NCBI RefSeq assembly: GCF_030246925.1
Contig: NZ_CP126740.1
Coordinates: forward strand, 1,302,001-1,366,000
Source of the DNA: Microbacterium sp. zg-Y625
Lineage (GTDB): Bacteria > Actinomycetota > Actinomycetes > Actinomycetales > Microbacteriaceae
Length of the DNA: 64,000 bases
Direction of reading: 5' to 3'
Shown in pieces: positions 51,956 through 63,262 of the stretch. Numbering within the stretch: the stretch's first letter is position 1; every line of letters begins with the position of its first letter. The notes beneath the pieces are model-generated. The model was not told the DNA's origin and made no database searches. It saw only the letters and a list, made by a program, of their open reading frames with translations. A program made the translations under genes and the position numbers.

Positions 51956-53149
51956 CTACAGGCCTGCGGCCGTGCGGAGCTCCTCGACGCGGTCGGTGCG
52001 CTCCCACGTGAAGTCGGGCAGTTCGCGGCCGAAGTGTCCGTAGGCCGCGGTCTGCGCGTAGATGGGGCGCAGCAGGTCGAGGTGCTCGATGATCGCCTTC
52101 GGACGCAGGTCGAACACGTCGCGGATCGCGCGGCGGATCGTCTCGTCGGACACGCGGCCGGTGCCGAAGGTCTCGACATAGAGCCCGACGGGCTTGGCCT
52201 TGCCGATCGCGTAGGCGACCTGCACCTCGAGCCGCTCGGCCAGGCCCGCGGCGACGGCGTTCTTCGCCACCCAGCGCATCGCGTAGGCCGCGGAGCGGTC
52301 GACCTTCGACGGGTCCTTGCCGCTGAACGCCCCGCCGCCGTGACGGGCGGCGCCGCCGTAGGTGTCGATGATGATCTTGCGGCCGGTGAGCCCGGCGTCG
52401 CCCTTGGGGCCGCCGGTGACGAAGGGACCCGCGGGGTTGATGAAGTATTTGACGTCGGGAAGCGCGAGCCCGGTCTCTTCGAGCACGGGGTCGATGACCT
52501 CGGCCCGCACCGCCGCGCGGAGGGCCTTCTGCGAGATGTCGGCCTGGTGCTGCGTGGACAGCACGACCGATTCGACCGTGCGCGGGGTGTGCCCGTCGTA
52601 GCCGAGGGTGACCTGCGTCTTGCCGTCGGGGCGGAGGAAGGGCAGCTCCCCGGAGCGTCGCACGGCGGAGAGCCGCTCGGCGATGCGGTGGGCGGTCCAG
52701 ATGGCCATCGGCATGAGCTGCGGCGTCTCATCGGTGGCGTAGCCGAACATGATGCCCTGGTCGCCGGCGCCCTGCAGGTCGTGCGGGTCCTCGGATCCGT
52801 CCTCGCGGCGCTCGAACGCCTTGTCGACGCCCGCGGCGATGTCGGAGGACTGTGCGCCGATCGACACGCTCACACCGCACGAGTTGCCGTCGAAGCCGGC
52901 GTCGCTGGAGGTGTAGCCGATGCGGTTCACGACGTCGCGCACGATCGCGGGGATCTCGACGTACGCGCTCGTGGACACCTCGCCGGCGACATGCACCAGC
53001 CCCGTCGTCACGAGCGTCTCGACGGCGACGCGGCCGTTCGGGTCCTCCGTGAGGATCGCGTCGAGGATGCTGTCGGAGATCTGGTCGCAGATCTTGTCGG
53101 GGTGACCCTCGGTGACGGACTCGGAGGTGAACAGGCGCAGGTCGGTCAT
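51956..53149 (-). CDS. metK: S-adenosylmethionine synthetase
   Basis: A 397-residue enzyme forming SAM from methionine and ATP. Signatures are [67 protein letters not shown] and the glycine-rich [24 protein letters not shown] site precedes the ATG. In many actinobacteria coaBC sits between rpoZ and metK; here only 105 bp of noncoding sequence separates them. Confidence 0.97.
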   Translation of the reverse strand: MTDLRLFTSESVTEGHPDKICDQISDSILDAILTEDPNGRVAVETLVTTGLVHVAGEVSTSAYVEIPAIVRDVVNRIGYTSSDAGFDGNSCGVSVSIGAQSSDIAAGVDKAFERREDGSEDPHDLQGAGDQGIMFGYATDETPQLMPMAIWTAHRIAERLSAVRRSGELPFLRPDGKTQVTLGYDGHTPRTVESVVLSTQHQADISQKALRAAVRAEVIDPVLEETGLALPDVKYFINPAGPFVTGGPKGDAGLTGRKIIIDTYGGAARHGGGAFSGKDPSKVDRSAAYAMRWVAKNAVAAGLAERLEVQVAYAIGKAKPVGLYVETFGTGRVSDETIRRAIRDVFDLRPKAIIEHLDLLRPIYAQTAAYGHFGRELPDFTWERTDRVEELRTAAGL

Positions 53150-53254
53150 CGATGCTCCAGGTCGAGGGCGGCGGGGGTGGACACAAGTATGCGCCGTGCG
53201 GCGGACACGCTCGAAAGCGGGCCGCCGCACGGCGTCATCGGGTGTGTGTGAGGC

Positions 53255-53509
53255 TCAGTCGACGTGACGGAGGCGCAGCTTGTCCTCGTGGATCTCGTGC
53301 AGCGCGATGGTCAGCGGCTTGTCCTCGACGGTCGAGTCGACGAGCGGGCCGACGTTGTCGAAGAGGTTGCCCTCGTGCAGGTCGGAGTAGTAGTCGTTGA
53401 TCTGACGCGCGCGCTTGGATGCGTAGATCACGAGCTGGTACTTGGAGTCGACCTTCTCCAGCAGTGCGTCGATGGGCGGGTCGATGATGCCCTGGTCGCG
53501 AGTGGCCAT
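53255..53509 (-). CDS. rpoZ: DNA-directed RNA polymerase omega subunit
   Basis: An 84-residue protein. The core [31 protein letters not shown] is the omega fold that cradles the beta' C-terminus, followed by the short C-terminal strand region [16 protein letters not shown] strong AGGAGG ribosome-binding site lies 6 nt before the ATG. It has its own likely promoter about 75 nt upstream and follows the mIHF-gmk fusion gene. Confidence 0.95.
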   Translation of the reverse strand: MATRDQGIIDPPIDALLEKVDSKYQLVIYASKRARQINDYYSDLHEGNLFDNVGPLVDSTVEDKPLTIALHEIHEDKLRLRHVD

Positions 53510-53583
53510 GCGGGACCTCCTGAGGTCGTGGTCTTGATCGGGGAGAGAAAGTCTGGGCGCTCGGCTGACCGAGGCATCCCCCC

Positions 53584-53589
53584 AGTCTA
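53584..53589 (-). promoter_or_regulatory. Possible -10 element (TAGACT) of rpoZ
   Basis: TAGACT on the minus strand, 75 nt upstream of the rpoZ ATG in the 169-bp gap after gmk. The remainder of the gap holds an alternating CG tract (about 53643-53666) and nothing that looks coding. Confidence 0.4.
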
Positions 53590-53678
53590 CCTTGTCGTGC
53601 GCCGCGCCGTTCTGGGCGCGCATTCGCGACGACTGAAGGATGCCGCGCGCCGCGCGCCGCGCGCGCAGCCCGGCGCCG

Positions 53679-54575
53679 TCAGCGCGCGATCTTCGCGACC
53701 TCGGCGGCGGCGTGCGCCACGTCGTCGTTGACCACGCGATAGTCGAACTCGCCCTGTGCGGCGAGCTCCACCTTCGCCGTCCGCAGGCGACGGGCCCGCT
53801 CCTCGTCGCCCTCGGTGCCCCGTCCGACCAGGCGCTGCACGAGCTCGTCCCAGCTCGGCGGCAGCAGGAAGACGAGCGTGGCGCTGGGCTCGGCCGCGCG
53901 CACCTGCCGGGCGCCCTGCAGGTCGATCTCCAGCAGCACCGTGCGTCCTTCGGCCAGCGCCGCGTCGATCGGCGCGCGGGGCGTGCCGTAGCGGTGGTGG
54001 TTGTGCACGGTGGCGTGCTCGAGCAGCTCGCCGTCACGTACCAGGCGGTCGAACTCGGCGTCGTCGACGAAGAAGTAGTGCTCGCCCTCGACCTCGCCCG
54101 GCCGCGGCGCGCGCGTGGTCGCCGAGACCGACAGCATGATCTCGGGGTGGTGCTCCTTGATGTACGCGGCGACCGTCCCCTTGCCCACGGCGGTGGGACC
54201 GGCCAGCACGATCAGCCGGCTGCGACCGGTACGCGCCACGGGCTCCGGCCAGCGTTCGTCGAGGAACCGCTGCAGCGCCACGCGCTGGCGCGTGCCGAGC
54301 CCGCCCAGGCGCTTGACGGGCGAGATGCCCAGCTGCTGCAGGATGCGGTCGCGCTTTCCCTCCCCGATCGCGGGGATCGAGGTGAGGAACTCCGGCACCC
54401 GCATGGCTCCCGCCGGCGACGTCGGCTCAGCCAGCGCCCGGCGCAGCAGCTCCTGCGGCGAGATCACGCGAGTGGCGACGTCGCGCTTCAGCGCCGCGCG
54501 CTCGCGACGGGCGGCGACCGCACGGCGGGATGCCGCGGCGCGGTCGACTTCGGGAGGATGCTGTGCATCAACCAT
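53679..54575 (-). CDS. gmk: Fusion of mycobacterial-type integration host factor (mIHF) with guanylate kinase
   Basis: 298 residues in one continuous frame. Residues about 1-110 match mIHF, the actinobacterial nucleoid protein: [21 protein letters not shown] is a basic helix, and [20 protein letters not shown] with [13 protein letters not shown] is the helix-two-turn-helix DNA-binding part. Residues about 118-298 are guanylate kinase: P-loop GPTAVGKG at 126-133, [21 protein letters not shown] (GMP-binding) and [15 protein letters not shown]. In M. tuberculosis mihF and gmk are adjacent separate genes (Rv1388, Rv1389). GGAGG lies before the ATG, with no internal start preferred. The start overlaps pyrF by 8 bp. 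Confidence 0.9.
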   Translation of the reverse strand: MVDAQHPPEVDRAAASRRAVAARRERAALKRDVATRVISPQELLRRALAEPTSPAGAMRVPEFLTSIPAIGEGKRDRILQQLGISPVKRLGGLGTRQRVALQRFLDERWPEPVARTGRSRLIVLAGPTAVGKGTVAAYIKEHHPEIMLSVSATTRAPRPGEVEGEHYFFVDDAEFDRLVRDGELLEHATVHNHHRYGTPRAPIDAALAEGRTVLLEIDLQGARQVRAAEPSATLVFLLPPSWDELVQRLVGRGTEGDEERARRLRTAKVELAAQGEFDYRVVNDDVAHAAAEVAKIAR

Positions 54576-55413
54576 GTTCCACCTCCGGGTACAGCGCCGC
54601 ACGCTCAGCGATGCGTGCGGCAAGTGTCGTCGGACCCACCGACAGGATGCTGCGACTCTCACTGGCGACGACCGGCGAGGCAAGACTCCTCGTCAGCGCC
54701 GCCAGGTGCGTCGGCTGCGCGCCCTGGGCGCCGAAGCCGGGCGCCAGCACGGGGGCCGCGGGGAGAAGCGCGTCCGCCAGCCCGGCCTCGGCCAGGTCGA
54801 CGGTCGCGCCGATCACGAAGCCGACCCCGGCGGGCTCCCCCGCCGCCGCGGTGCGCGCGTTGAAAGCCGAGATCTCCGCCACCACGCTGGCGGCGACCGT
54901 TCCGTCCCCGCCGTCGCGGGCGCCCTGCAGCCGCCGGGCCTCGCTGTTGCTGGTGGCGGCGAGCACGAACGCGCCCTTGCCGTGCGCGAGCGCGTACTCC
55001 AGCGTGCCGGTCAGCGCTCCCACGCCGAGGTACGGGCTGAGGGTCACCGCGTCCGCCTCGAGCGGCGACCCGGGGGTCAGCCACGCGCGGGCGTAGGCGT
55101 CCATCGTCGTCCCGATGTCGCCGCGCTTGGCGTCGGCGATGATGAGGAGGCCCGCCGCGCGCGCCGCCGCGAGCACCTCTTCGAGCGCTGCGAACCCGGC
55201 GGATCCCCACCGCTCGAAGAAAGACACCTGGGGCTTGACGATGCCGACGCGGCCGGCCGCGGCATCCACGACGCGCAGCCCGAAGTCACGGGTCCCGGCC
55301 GCCGATGCGGGAAGACCCCACTCGGCCAGCAGGTGCTCGTGCGGATCGATCCCGACGCAGAGAGGTCCCCGCGTCGCGAGGGCCTCGCGCAGTCGCCCGC
55401 CGAACCCGGTCAT
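54568..55413 (-). CDS. pyrF: Orotidine 5'-phosphate decarboxylase (type 2)
   Basis: A 281-residue TIM barrel for the last step of UMP synthesis. The catalytic Lys96 lies in [17 protein letters not shown]. The N-terminal [11 protein letters not shown] and [15 protein letters not shown] mark the longer type 2 class usual in actinobacteria. The ATG overlaps the carB stop by 4 bp, and its own stop overlaps the mIHF-gmk start. Confidence 0.95.
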   Translation of the reverse strand: MTGFGGRLREALATRGPLCVGIDPHEHLLAEWGLPASAAGTRDFGLRVVDAAAGRVGIVKPQVSFFERWGSAGFAALEEVLAAARAAGLLIIADAKRGDIGTTMDAYARAWLTPGSPLEADAVTLSPYLGVGALTGTLEYALAHGKGAFVLAATSNSEARRLQGARDGGDGTVAASVVAEISAFNARTAAAGEPAGVGFVIGATVDLAEAGLADALLPAAPVLAPGFGAQGAQPTHLAALTRSLASPVVASESRSILSVGPTTLAARIAERAALYPEVEHG

Positions 55414-58400
55414 CTTCCTCCCCGGTCGCCCTGGCTCGCGGCCAGATCTGCGGCGCGGTCGGCGGCGTACTCCTGCAGGCTCCGCACGCGGAACCCTTCG
55501 CGCAGCACCGGCAGGGCGCTGACGGCGGCGCCGAGCACCGCCATGGTCGTGAACAGCGCCTTGTCGGCGGCCACCGCTGCGGCACGGATCTCGTAGCCGT
55601 CCGCACGGGAGATCCCGCCCGACGGGGTGTTGACGATCATGTCGATCTCGCCCGCATTGATGAGGTCGACGATGTTGGGCTCACCGCTCTCGACCGTCTC
55701 GGAGTACTTCCGCACCACCGTCACGGCGATGCCGTTGCGCGCGAGGATCTCGGCCGTGCCCTCGGTCGCGGTGATCGTGTAGCCGAGCTCCTGCAGCCGG
55801 TGGGCGGGCAGGATCACGGCGCGCTTGTCGTCGTCGGCGACCGAGATGAAGACGGTCCCCTCCAGCGGCATCCCGCCGTACGCCGCCGCCTGGCTCTTGG
55901 CGAACGCCGTGGGGAAGTCGCGGTCGATCCCCATGACCTCGCCCGTCGAGCGCATCTCCGGGCCGAGCACGGAGTCGACCATGCGGCCGTCCTTGGTGCG
56001 GAACCGCTTGAACGGCAGCACCGCCTCCTTGACGGCGATGGGGGCATCCAGCGGCACGCGCGAGCCGTCCTGCTCGGGCAGCATCCCCTCGGCGATGAGC
56101 CCGGCGATGGGGGTGCCCGCCATGATGCGGGCGGCCGCCTTGGCCATGGGGATGCCGAGCGCCTTGGAGACGAACGGCACCGTGCGGCTGGCCCGGGGGT
56201 TCGCCTCGATGACGTAGAGCACGCCCGCGCTGACGGCGAACTGCACGTTCAGCAGACCCCGCACGCCCACGCCCTCGGCGATGGCCCGCGTCGCCTCGCG
56301 CACGCGGTCGATCTCGCCGCGGCCGAGCGACATCGGCGGCAGCGTGCAGCTCGAGTCGCCGGAGTGGATGCCGGCCTCCTCGAGGTGCTCCATGACGCCG
56401 CCGATGTACAGGTCGGTGCCGTCGTAGAGCGCGTCGACGTCGATCTCCACGGCGTCGTCGAGGAAGCGGTCCACGAGCAGCGGCATGCCGGGGCCGATGA
56501 TGGCCTGGTCGGCGATGCGCACGAAGTAGTCGCGCAGGCTCGCGGTGTCGTAGACGATCTCCATGCCGCGACCGCCGAGCACGAAGCTCGGGCGCACGAG
56601 CACCGGGTAGCCGATGCCCTCCGCGACCGCCACGGCGCCGTCGACGTCGATCGCGGTGCCGCTGCGCGGCGCGACGAGGCCCGCCTCATCGAGCAGGCGC
56701 GAGAACAGCTCCCGCTCCTCGGCGAGGTCGATGGCCTCGGGCTGCGTGCCGAGGATGGTGTAGCCGGCCTCTTCGATGCCCTTGGCAAGGCCCAGCGGCG
56801 TCTGGCCGCCCATCTGGCAGATGACGCCGAGGATGGTGCCGGACTGCGCCTCGGCGTGCAGCACTTCGAGGACGTCCTCGAGGGTCAGCGGCTCGAAGTA
56901 CAGCCGGTCGCTCGTGTCGTAGTCGGTCGAGACGGTCTCGGGGTTGCAGTTGACCATGATCGTCTCGTAGCCCGCGTCCGACAGGGCGAACGAGGCGTGC
57001 ACGCACGAGTAGTCGAACTCCACGCCCTGGCCGATGCGGTTGGGGCCCGAGCCGATGATGACGACCTTGGTGCGATCCGAGGGGGTGATCTCGGTCTCGG
57101 CGTCGTAGCTGGAGTAGTGGTAGGGCGTCAGCGCGGGGAACTCCCCCGCGCACGTGTCGACGGTCTTGTACACCGGGCGGATCGACAGCGCGTGACGGAT
57201 GCCGCGCACCTCGGCCTCGGGGATGCCGCGCAGCTGCGCGATCTGCGCGTCGCTGAAGCCGTGCTCCTTGGCGGTGCGGAGGGTGTCGGCATCCAGTTCG
57301 CCCGCCGTGCGCACGAACTCGGCGACCTCGTTGATGAGGACGATCTGGTCGAGGAACCAGGGGTCGATCTTGGTGGCCTCGAACGCCTGCTCGATGCTCG
57401 CGCCCTTGCGCATGGCCTGCTGCAGCACGACGATGCGGCCATCGGTGGGGGTCTTCGCGACCTCGAGCAGCTCCTCGACGGAGCGCTCTTCGTCTCCCCA
57501 GTGGAAGCTGGAGCCGCGCTTCTCGAGCGAGCGCAGCGCCTTCTGCAGCGCCGTGGCGTAGTTGCGGCCGATGGCCATCGCCTCGCCGACCGACTTCATG
57601 GTGGTGGTGAGGGTGACATCCGCCGCGGGGAACTTCTCGAAGTTGAAGCGCGGCACCTTCACCACGACGTAGTCCAGCGTCGGCTCGAAGCTGGCCGGCG
57701 TCACCTTGGTGATGTCGTTGGGGATCTCGTCGAGGCGGTAGCCGATGGCGAGCTTCGCGGCGATCTTGGCGATCGGGAACCCGGTCGCCTTCGAGGCCAG
57801 CGCCGACGACCGCGAGACGCGCGGGTTCATCTCGATGACGATGATGCGCCCGGTCTGGGGGTCGACGGCGAACTGGATGTTGCAGCCGCCGGTATCCACA
57901 CCCACCGCGCGGATGATGTCGATGCCGATGTCGCGCATCTTCTGGTACTCGCGGTCGGTGAGGGTCAGCGCCGGGGCGACCGTGATGGAGTCGCCGGTGT
58001 GCACGCCCACCGGGTCGACGTTCTCGATGGAGCAGACGACGACCGTGTTGTCTGCGGTGTCGCGCATGAGCTCGAGCTCATACTCCTTCCAGCCGAGGAT
58101 CGACTCCTCCAGCAGCACCTCGCTCGTGGGCGAGTCGTGCAGGCCCGCGCCGGCGATGCGACGGAGGTCGCGCTCGTCGTAGGCGAATCCGGACCCCAGG
58201 CCCCCCATCGTGAACGACGGACGCACCACGAGCGGGTAGCCGAGCTCGTCGGCGGCGGCGAGCACCTCGTCCATCGTGTGGGCGATGCGCGAGGCTGCGA
58301 CCTCGGCGCCGGCGTCGATCACCAGCTGCTTGAAGATCTGGCGGTCCTCGCCCTTCTCGATCGCTTCGACCTTGGCTCCGATGAGCTCCACGCCGTACTT

Positions 58401-58727
58401 GTCGAGGATGCCGGCCTTGTCCAGCGCCATCGCGGCGTTCAGCGCCGTCTGGCCACCGAGGGTCGGCAGGATCGCGTCGGGCTTCTCCTTGGCGATGATC
58501 GTCTCGATCACCTCCGGGGTGATCGGCTCGATGTAGGTCGCATCGGCGAAGTCCGGGTCGGTCATGATCGTGGCCGGGTTCGGGTTCACCAGGATGACGC
58601 GCACGCCCTCCTCGCGCAGCACGCGGCAGGCCTGCGTGCCGGAGTAGTCGAACTCGGCGGCCTGCCCGATGACGATCGGGCCGGATCCGATGACGAGGAC
58701 GGAGGTGATGTCGTCGCGCTTAGGCAT
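55410..58727 (-). CDS. carB: Carbamoyl-phosphate synthase large subunit
   Basis: A 1105-residue enzyme with two homologous ATP-grasp halves (about residues 1-400 and 560-950), an oligomerisation region between them and a C-terminal MGS-like allosteric domain (about 960-1080) that senses UMP and ornithine in other bacteria. Signatures are [20 protein letters not shown] and its second copy [19 protein letters not shown], and [20 protein letters not shown]. It overlaps carA by 8 bp. The product feeds both pyrimidine and arginine synthesis. Confidence 0.97.
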   Translation of the reverse strand: MPKRDDITSVLVIGSGPIVIGQAAEFDYSGTQACRVLREEGVRVILVNPNPATIMTDPDFADATYIEPITPEVIETIIAKEKPDAILPTLGGQTALNAAMALDKAGILDKYGVELIGAKVEAIEKGEDRQIFKQLVIDAGAEVAASRIAHTMDEVLAAADELGYPLVVRPSFTMGGLGSGFAYDERDLRRIAGAGLHDSPTSEVLLEESILGWKEYELELMRDTADNTVVVCSIENVDPVGVHTGDSITVAPALTLTDREYQKMRDIGIDIIRAVGVDTGGCNIQFAVDPQTGRIIVIEMNPRVSRSSALASKATGFPIAKIAAKLAIGYRLDEIPNDITKVTPASFEPTLDYVVVKVPRFNFEKFPAADVTLTTTMKSVGEAMAIGRNYATALQKALRSLEKRGSSFHWGDEERSVEELLEVAKTPTDGRIVVLQQAMRKGASIEQAFEATKIDPWFLDQIVLINEVAEFVRTAGELDADTLRTAKEHGFSDAQIAQLRGIPEAEVRGIRHALSIRPVYKTVDTCAGEFPALTPYHYSSYDAETEITPSDRTKVVIIGSGPNRIGQGVEFDYSCVHASFALSDAGYETIMVNCNPETVSTDYDTSDRLYFEPLTLEDVLEVLHAEAQSGTILGVICQMGGQTPLGLAKGIEEAGYTILGTQPEAIDLAEERELFSRLLDEAGLVAPRSGTAIDVDGAVAVAEGIGYPVLVRPSFVLGGRGMEIVYDTASLRDYFVRIADQAIIGPGMPLLVDRFLDDAVEIDVDALYDGTDLYIGGVMEHLEEAGIHSGDSSCTLPPMSLGRGEIDRVREATRAIAEGVGVRGLLNVQFAVSAGVLYVIEANPRASRTVPFVSKALGIPMAKAAARIMAGTPIAGLIAEGMLPEQDGSRVPLDAPIAVKEAVLPFKRFRTKDGRMVDSVLGPEMRSTGEVMGIDRDFPTAFAKSQAAAYGGMPLEGTVFISVADDDKRAVILPAHRLQELGYTITATEGTAEILARNGIAVTVVRKYSETVESGEPNIVDLINAGEIDMIVNTPSGGISRADGYEIRAAAVAADKALFTTMAVLGAAVSALPVLREGFRVRSLQEYAADRAADLAASQGDRGGR

Positions 58728-59874
58728 TCTTCGTGGTCTCCAGGTTCGCGAGCACGAGGTCGCGGAAGCGGTCGAACAGGTAGTTGGCGTCGTGCGGGCC
58801 GGCGGCGGCCTCCGGGTGGTACTGCACCGAGAACGCCGGCAGGTCCAGGGCCCGCAGGCCCTCGACGACGTTGTCGTTGAGTCCCACGTGGCTCACCTCG
58901 ACCCGGCCGTAGCCGGAGGGGCTGTCGGTGACGCCCTCGATCGGTGCATCCACGGCGAACCCGTGGTTGTGCGCGGTGATCTCCACGCGCCCCGTCTGCT
59001 TGTCGAGTACCGGCTGGTTGATGCCGCGGTGGCCGAACGGCAGCTTGTAGGTGCCGAAGCCGAGAGCGCGCCCCAGCAGCTGGTTGCCGAAGCAGATGCC
59101 GAAGAAGGGCAGCTTCTCATCGAGCACCGAGCGCAGCAGTACGACGTGATCGTCGGATGCCGCGGGGTCGCCGGGGCCGTTGGAGTAGAACACCCCCACC
59201 GGGTCGATGGCGCGGATCTGGTCGATCGTGACGTCCTGCGGCAGCACGTGCACGTCGAACCCGCGCGCGGCGAGGTTCGCCACCGTCGCCTGCTTGACGC
59301 CGAGGTCGAGCACCGCGACGGCGCCGATGCGCTCACCGACGGCCGGGGTCACCTGCGGGGCCGAGACGGACACCTCGGCCGACAGGTTCCGACCCGCCAT
59401 CGCGGGGGCCTCGCGCACGATGCGCAGCTGCTCCTCGGGGTCGATGTCGGCGGCGTCGCCGCTGAAGATGCCCCCGCGCATGCTGCCGGCGGAGCGGATG
59501 TGACGGGTGACGGCACGCGTGTCGATGCCGCTGATGCCGACGATGCCGTCGGCGACGAGCGCCTCGTCGAGCGTGCTGTCGGCGCGCCAGTTGGACACGA
59601 CGCGGGAGGGGTCGCGCACGACGTAGCCGGCGACCCAGATGCGTCGCGACTCGGGGTCTTCGTCGTTCATGCCGGTGTTGCCGATGTGCGGCGCCGTCTG
59701 CAGCACGATCTGGCCGGCGTAGGACGGGTCGGTGATCGTCTCCTGGTATCCGGTCATGCCGGTGGCGAAGACCACTTCACCGAGGGTCGTGCCTCGGGCG
59801 CCGTAGGCGCGTCCGGTGTGGCGGGTGCCGTCTTCGAGGACGAGCACGGCGGGTTCGCGGGTGAACAAGCTCAC
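58720..59874 (-). CDS. carA: Carbamoyl-phosphate synthase small subunit
   Basis: A 384-residue glutaminase subunit. The N-terminal CPSase domain has [18 protein letters not shown] and [20 protein letters not shown]. The class I amidotransferase domain has the nucleophile Cys in [17 protein letters not shown] and the His-Glu pair in [13 protein letters not shown]. The GTG start overlaps the stop of the upstream membrane-protein gene by 4 bp. Confidence 0.96.
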   Translation of the reverse strand: MSLFTREPAVLVLEDGTRHTGRAYGARGTTLGEVVFATGMTGYQETITDPSYAGQIVLQTAPHIGNTGMNDEDPESRRIWVAGYVVRDPSRVVSNWRADSTLDEALVADGIVGISGIDTRAVTRHIRSAGSMRGGIFSGDAADIDPEEQLRIVREAPAMAGRNLSAEVSVSAPQVTPAVGERIGAVAVLDLGVKQATVANLAARGFDVHVLPQDVTIDQIRAIDPVGVFYSNGPGDPAASDDHVVLLRSVLDEKLPFFGICFGNQLLGRALGFGTYKLPFGHRGINQPVLDKQTGRVEITAHNHGFAVDAPIEGVTDSPSGYGRVEVSHVGLNDNVVEGLRALDLPAFSVQYHPEAAAGPHDANYLFDRFRDLVLANLETTKNA

Positions 59875-60395
59875 GCGGGGTCTCCTGTCGTGGGAGCGGA
59901 GTCGGGGATCTGCCGCAGCGCGTCGACGAGCGCGCGCGCGGAGGTCTCCTGGGGTCGGAAGTAGGAGTCGACGACGATCTCGTCGCCGTCGGCGGTGGGG
60001 ATCTGCCAGTCCAGTCGCGCCAGGCCGTCGCGCTCGACGACGCGGTCGATCGCGACGGTGGCCTGTGCGACGCCGTTGATGCGGGCGCGGTCGATGAACA
60101 GGCGCGACTGCCCGACGAGGTCCAGGGCCACACCGGCATCCGTCACGGTGACGTCGGCCTTGGATCGGAAGCCGAGGCCGCGGATGGCGAGCCGCTCGAG
60201 CGGCTCCCCGTGGCGGGTGGTGGCGACGTACAGCGCCGGGAAGACGCCGATGACGGTGGCGCCGGCGGGGATCTCTCCCACGGGCGGCGCGAAGCCGGCG
60301 TCGCGGCGGGATCGTCGTTTCCAGCCCCAGGCGACCAGACCCAAGAGGCCGATCGCCACGGCCACGATGATCAGCAGTGCGGTCTCGCGGGTCAT
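59871..60395 (-). CDS. Membrane-anchored protein of the pyr operon (Rv1382-like)
   Basis: A 174-residue protein with one N-terminal membrane helix (about residues 5-25, [20 protein letters not shown]), a basic stop-transfer segment (KRRSRR) and a beta-rich soluble domain of about 130 residues that looks like a PH-type fold. It occupies the place of Rv1382 between pyrC and carA in M. tuberculosis, and the type is conserved in actinobacterial pyr operons, but its role is unknown. Both ends overlap neighbours by 4 bp (with carA and pyrC), so it is made in step with the pathway enzymes. Confidence 0.8.
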   Translation of the reverse strand: MTRETALLIIVAVAIGLLGLVAWGWKRRSRRDAGFAPPVGEIPAGATVIGVFPALYVATTRHGEPLERLAIRGLGFRSKADVTVTDAGVALDLVGQSRLFIDRARINGVAQATVAIDRVVERDGLARLDWQIPTADGDEIVVDSYFRPQETSARALVDALRQIPDSAPTTGDPA

Positions 60396-61714
60396 GCCGA
60401 TGCCTCCGTCATCTCGCGCAGCGCGCCGTCGGCGACCGTCGCGCGGCCCCGGTGCAGCGTCCAGCGCACCTCGCCGGGAAGCTCGCGACCCAGGTAGGGC
60501 GAGTTCGCGCTGCGTCCGCGCAGGTCGTCGCGACCGAAGGGGCGCACCGGGGCGGGGTCGTAGAGCGTCAGCGACGCGGCCTCGCCCGCCGCGAGCGGCG
60601 TGCCATGACCGGCGAGCCGGCCGATGCGGGCCGGGGTGGTCGACATGACGCGCGCGACGTCGTTCCAGCCGATGAGCCCCGTCTCGACCATCGCCTGCTG
60701 CACGACGCGCAGGGCGCTTTCGAGCCCCACCATGCCGTTGGCGGCCGCAGGCCATTCGCAGGCCTTGGCCTCTGCAGGGTGCGGGGCGTGGTCGGTCGCG
60801 ACGATGTCGATCGTGCCGTCGGCCAGACCCTCGCGCACGGCCTGCACGTCCTCCGCCCGCCGCAGCGGCGGGTTGACCTTGAAGCGTGCGTCGTAGCCGC
60901 GCACGAGCTCCTCGTCGAGCAGCAGGTGGTGCGGGGTGACTTCGGCGGTCACGGCGATGCCGCGCTTCTTCGCCCAGCGGATGATGTCCACCGACCCCGC
61001 GGTGGACAGGTGGCAGACGTGCAGGCGGGAGCCGACGTGCTCGGCCAGCAGCACGTCGCGGGCGATGATCGACTCCTCGGCGACGGCCGGCCAGCCGGCG
61101 AGCCCCAGCTCGGCCGAGACGGTGCCCTCGTTCATCTGGGCGCCCTCGGTCAGCCGCGGGTCCTGCGCATGCTGTGCGATGACCCCGTCGAAGGCCTTCA
61201 CGTACTCCAGCGCCCGCCGCATGATGAGCGGATCCCAGACACAGAAGCCGTCGTCGCTGAAGACGCGGACCTGTGCGCGGGAGGATGCCATCGCCCCCAG
61301 TTCCGCGAGTCGCTCGCCCTTCTGTCCGACCGTCACGGCCCCGATGGGCTGCACGGTGACGTATCCGGCGGCCTCGCCGAGGGCGAGCTCCTGCTCGACG
61401 ACGCCCGCGGTGTCGGCGACGGGGGACGTGTTGGGCATGGCGAACACCGCGGTGTAGCCGCCGGCGGCAGCGGCGCGGGAGCCGGTGAGGATCGTCTCGG
61501 ACGCCTCGTAGCCGGGCTCGCGCAGGTGGGTGTGCAGGTCGACCAGCCCGGGGAGGGCGATCAGCCCGTCGGCGTCGATCACGGTGGCCCCGGCACGGCT
61601 GAGTCCCGTGCCCACCTCGGCGATGCGCCCGTCGGCGACCACGAGATCGGCGGTGCGGTGGTCGCCCGCTCCGTCGTGGATGCGTGCGCCGCGGATGAGG
61701 AGGCTCTCGCTCAT
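60392..61714 (-). CDS. pyrC: Dihydroorotase
   Basis: A 440-residue amidohydrolase (type I class). Metal-binding motifs are [44 protein letters not shown] and [14 protein letters not shown]. The N-terminal small beta domain ([14 protein letters not shown]) is typical. It converts carbamoyl-aspartate to dihydroorotate. The gene overlaps pyrB and the membrane-protein gene by 4 bp each. Confidence 0.95.
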   Translation of the reverse strand: MSESLLIRGARIHDGAGDHRTADLVVADGRIAEVGTGLSRAGATVIDADGLIALPGLVDLHTHLREPGYEASETILTGSRAAAAGGYTAVFAMPNTSPVADTAGVVEQELALGEAAGYVTVQPIGAVTVGQKGERLAELGAMASSRAQVRVFSDDGFCVWDPLIMRRALEYVKAFDGVIAQHAQDPRLTEGAQMNEGTVSAELGLAGWPAVAEESIIARDVLLAEHVGSRLHVCHLSTAGSVDIIRWAKKRGIAVTAEVTPHHLLLDEELVRGYDARFKVNPPLRRAEDVQAVREGLADGTIDIVATDHAPHPAEAKACEWPAAANGMVGLESALRVVQQAMVETGLIGWNDVARVMSTTPARIGRLAGHGTPLAAGEAASLTLYDPAPVRPFGRDDLRGRSANSPYLGRELPGEVRWTLHRGRATVADGALREMTEASA

Positions 61715-62676
61715 CGTCCGTCCTCTCCTGCTCGTGCGCGCTCCCCCGCCAGCAGCAGGTAAAGGGCGGCCATCCGCACGGACACGCCGTTCGTCACCTG
61801 TTCGAGCACGGTCGAGCGGGGCGAATCGGCGGCGTCGGCGGAGATCTCCAGACCCCGGTTCATGGGACCGGGGTGCATGACAATGCTATCGGGCGCGAGA
61901 CGCCCCAAACGCCCGGCGTCCAGACCCCACCGGCGGGAATACTCCCGTTCAGTCGGGAAATAGGCCGCGCCCATGCGCTCCAGCTGAATCCGCAGCATCA
62001 TCAGCGCGTCGACACCCTCGTCCAGTGCGTCGTCCAGGTCGTAGCGCACGTGCACCGGCCACGCCGAGACGTCCTGCGGAACCAGGGTCGGCGGCGCGAC
62101 CAGCGTCACCTGGGCGCCGAGGGTGGTCAGCAGCCACACGTTCGAGCGCGCGACGCGGGAGTGGAGGATGTCGCCGACGATCACGACGCGGAGCCCCGCC
62201 AGGTCCCGGCCACGGCTGTCGCCGGCGAAGAAGCGCTTGCGGATCGTGAAGGCGTCCAGCAGGGCCTGGGTGGGGTGCTCGTGCGTTCCATCGCCGGCGT
62301 TGACCACTCCGGCGGTGATCCAGCCGCTCGTGGCGAGGGTCTGCGGGGCGCCGGACGCACCGTGGCGGATGACGACGGCATCCGCCCCCATCGCCTGCAG
62401 TGTCTGGGCGGTGTCCTGAAGGGATTCTCCCTTCGACACCGACGAGCCTTTCGCGGAGAAGTTGATGACGTCGGCCGAGAGTCGCTTGGCGGCGGCCTCG
62501 AACGAGATGCGGGTGCGTGTGGAGTCCTCGAAGAAGAGGTTCACCACGGTCTTGCCGCGCAGCGTCGGCAGCTTCTTGACCTCTCGCTGCTGGGTGTCGG
62601 CCATGTCTTCGGCGACGTCGAGGATCTGCAGCGCGTCGTCGCGGCTGAGGGTGCGGGTGTCGAGCAGGTGCCTCAT
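61711..62676 (-). CDS. pyrB: Aspartate carbamoyltransferase catalytic subunit
   Basis: A 321-residue enzyme for the first committed step of pyrimidine synthesis. The carbamoyl-phosphate site is [19 protein letters not shown], and [16 protein letters not shown] and [12 protein letters not shown] follow. There is no pyrI gene, as is usual for PyrR-controlled actinobacteria. It overlaps pyrR and pyrC by 4 bp. Confidence 0.96.
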   Translation of the reverse strand: MRHLLDTRTLSRDDALQILDVAEDMADTQQREVKKLPTLRGKTVVNLFFEDSTRTRISFEAAAKRLSADVINFSAKGSSVSKGESLQDTAQTLQAMGADAVVIRHGASGAPQTLATSGWITAGVVNAGDGTHEHPTQALLDAFTIRKRFFAGDSRGRDLAGLRVVIVGDILHSRVARSNVWLLTTLGAQVTLVAPPTLVPQDVSAWPVHVRYDLDDALDEGVDALMMLRIQLERMGAAYFPTEREYSRRWGLDAGRLGRLAPDSIVMHPGPMNRGLEISADAADSPRSTVLEQVTNGVSVRMAALYLLLAGERARAGEDGR

Positions 62677-63203
62677 GATCCGATCGTCACCTCCTCGACG
62701 CCGTCGACCTCGGCGAGGCGCACGTTGACCCGCTCGTCGCGGGCGCTGGGGAGGTTCTTGCCGACGAAGTCCGGCCGGATCGGCAGCTCGCGGTGGCCGC
62801 GGTCGACGAGGATCGCCAGGCGCACGGCGGCGGGGCGCCCGATGTCCTGCAGCGCGTCGAGGGCGGCGCGGATGCTGCGGCCCGAGAACAGCACGTCGTC
62901 CACCAGCACCACGGTCTTGCCGTCGATGCCGCCCGCGGGGATGGCGGTGGGGTGCGGCGCCCGCGTCGGGTTGCGGTGCAGGTCGTCCCGGTACATCGTG
63001 ACGTCCAGCGCCCCGACCGGAATGCTGCGGCCGGAGAACTCGCTGACGAGAGTGCCGATGCGTTCCGCGAGAGTGACACCGCGGGTCGGGATGCCGAGGA
63101 TCACGAGATCGTCCGACCCCCGGTTGGACTCGAGGATCTCGTGCGAGATCCGGGTCAGTGCTCGGGCGATATCGGCGTCGTGCAGCACGGTGCGCGTGCT
63201 CAT
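62673..63203 (-). CDS. pyrR: Bifunctional pyr operon regulator / uracil phosphoribosyltransferase PyrR
   Basis: A 176-residue type-I PRTase fold. The PRPP motif is [19 protein letters not shown], with the N-terminal [18 protein letters not shown] and the RNA-binding basic surface typical of PyrR. When UMP is bound, PyrR binds a hairpin in pyr mRNA and lowers expression. Such a hairpin is present directly upstream and covers this gene's own ribosome-binding site. It is the first of eight overlapping genes (pyrR to mIHF-gmk). Confidence 0.94.
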   Translation of the reverse strand: MSTRTVLHDADIARALTRISHEILESNRGSDDLVILGIPTRGVTLAERIGTLVSEFSGRSIPVGALDVTMYRDDLHRNPTRAPHPTAIPAGGIDGKTVVLVDDVLFSGRSIRAALDALQDIGRPAAVRLAILVDRGHRELPIRPDFVGKNLPSARDERVNVRLAEVDGVEEVTIGS

Positions 63204-63211
63204 CCGCCGCT

Positions 63212-63243
63212 CCCTTCTCCGCCTCACAGGACGGTGTTAAAGG
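63212..63243 (-). promoter_or_regulatory. PyrR-binding RNA hairpin overlapping the pyrR ribosome-binding site
   Basis: On the minus strand the pyrR leader contains GTCCTGTGAGGC (63232-63221), which fits the core RUCCNGNGAGGY of the PyrR-binding loop. It is flanked by an upper stem CCG/CGG, a purine-rich internal loop (AACA opposite AG) and a lower stem CCTTT/AAGGG. The AAGGG of the lower stem is part of the AAGGGAG ribosome-binding site 6 nt before the ATG. PyrR binding would therefore hide it, as shown for the translational control of mycobacterial pyrR. No terminator/antiterminator pair is visible. Confidence 0.78.
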
Positions 63244-63262
63244 TTGCTGGGTGTGCCCGCTC

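Noticed and set aside
55305..58880. Very long open frame antisense to carB (over 1100 codons), with similar ones antisense to gltB, polA and helY.
   Set aside because: These are products of 70% G+C codon use on the true strand. They have His/Arg/Gly-rich composition, no recognisable domains, and the real genes opposite carry complete motif sets.
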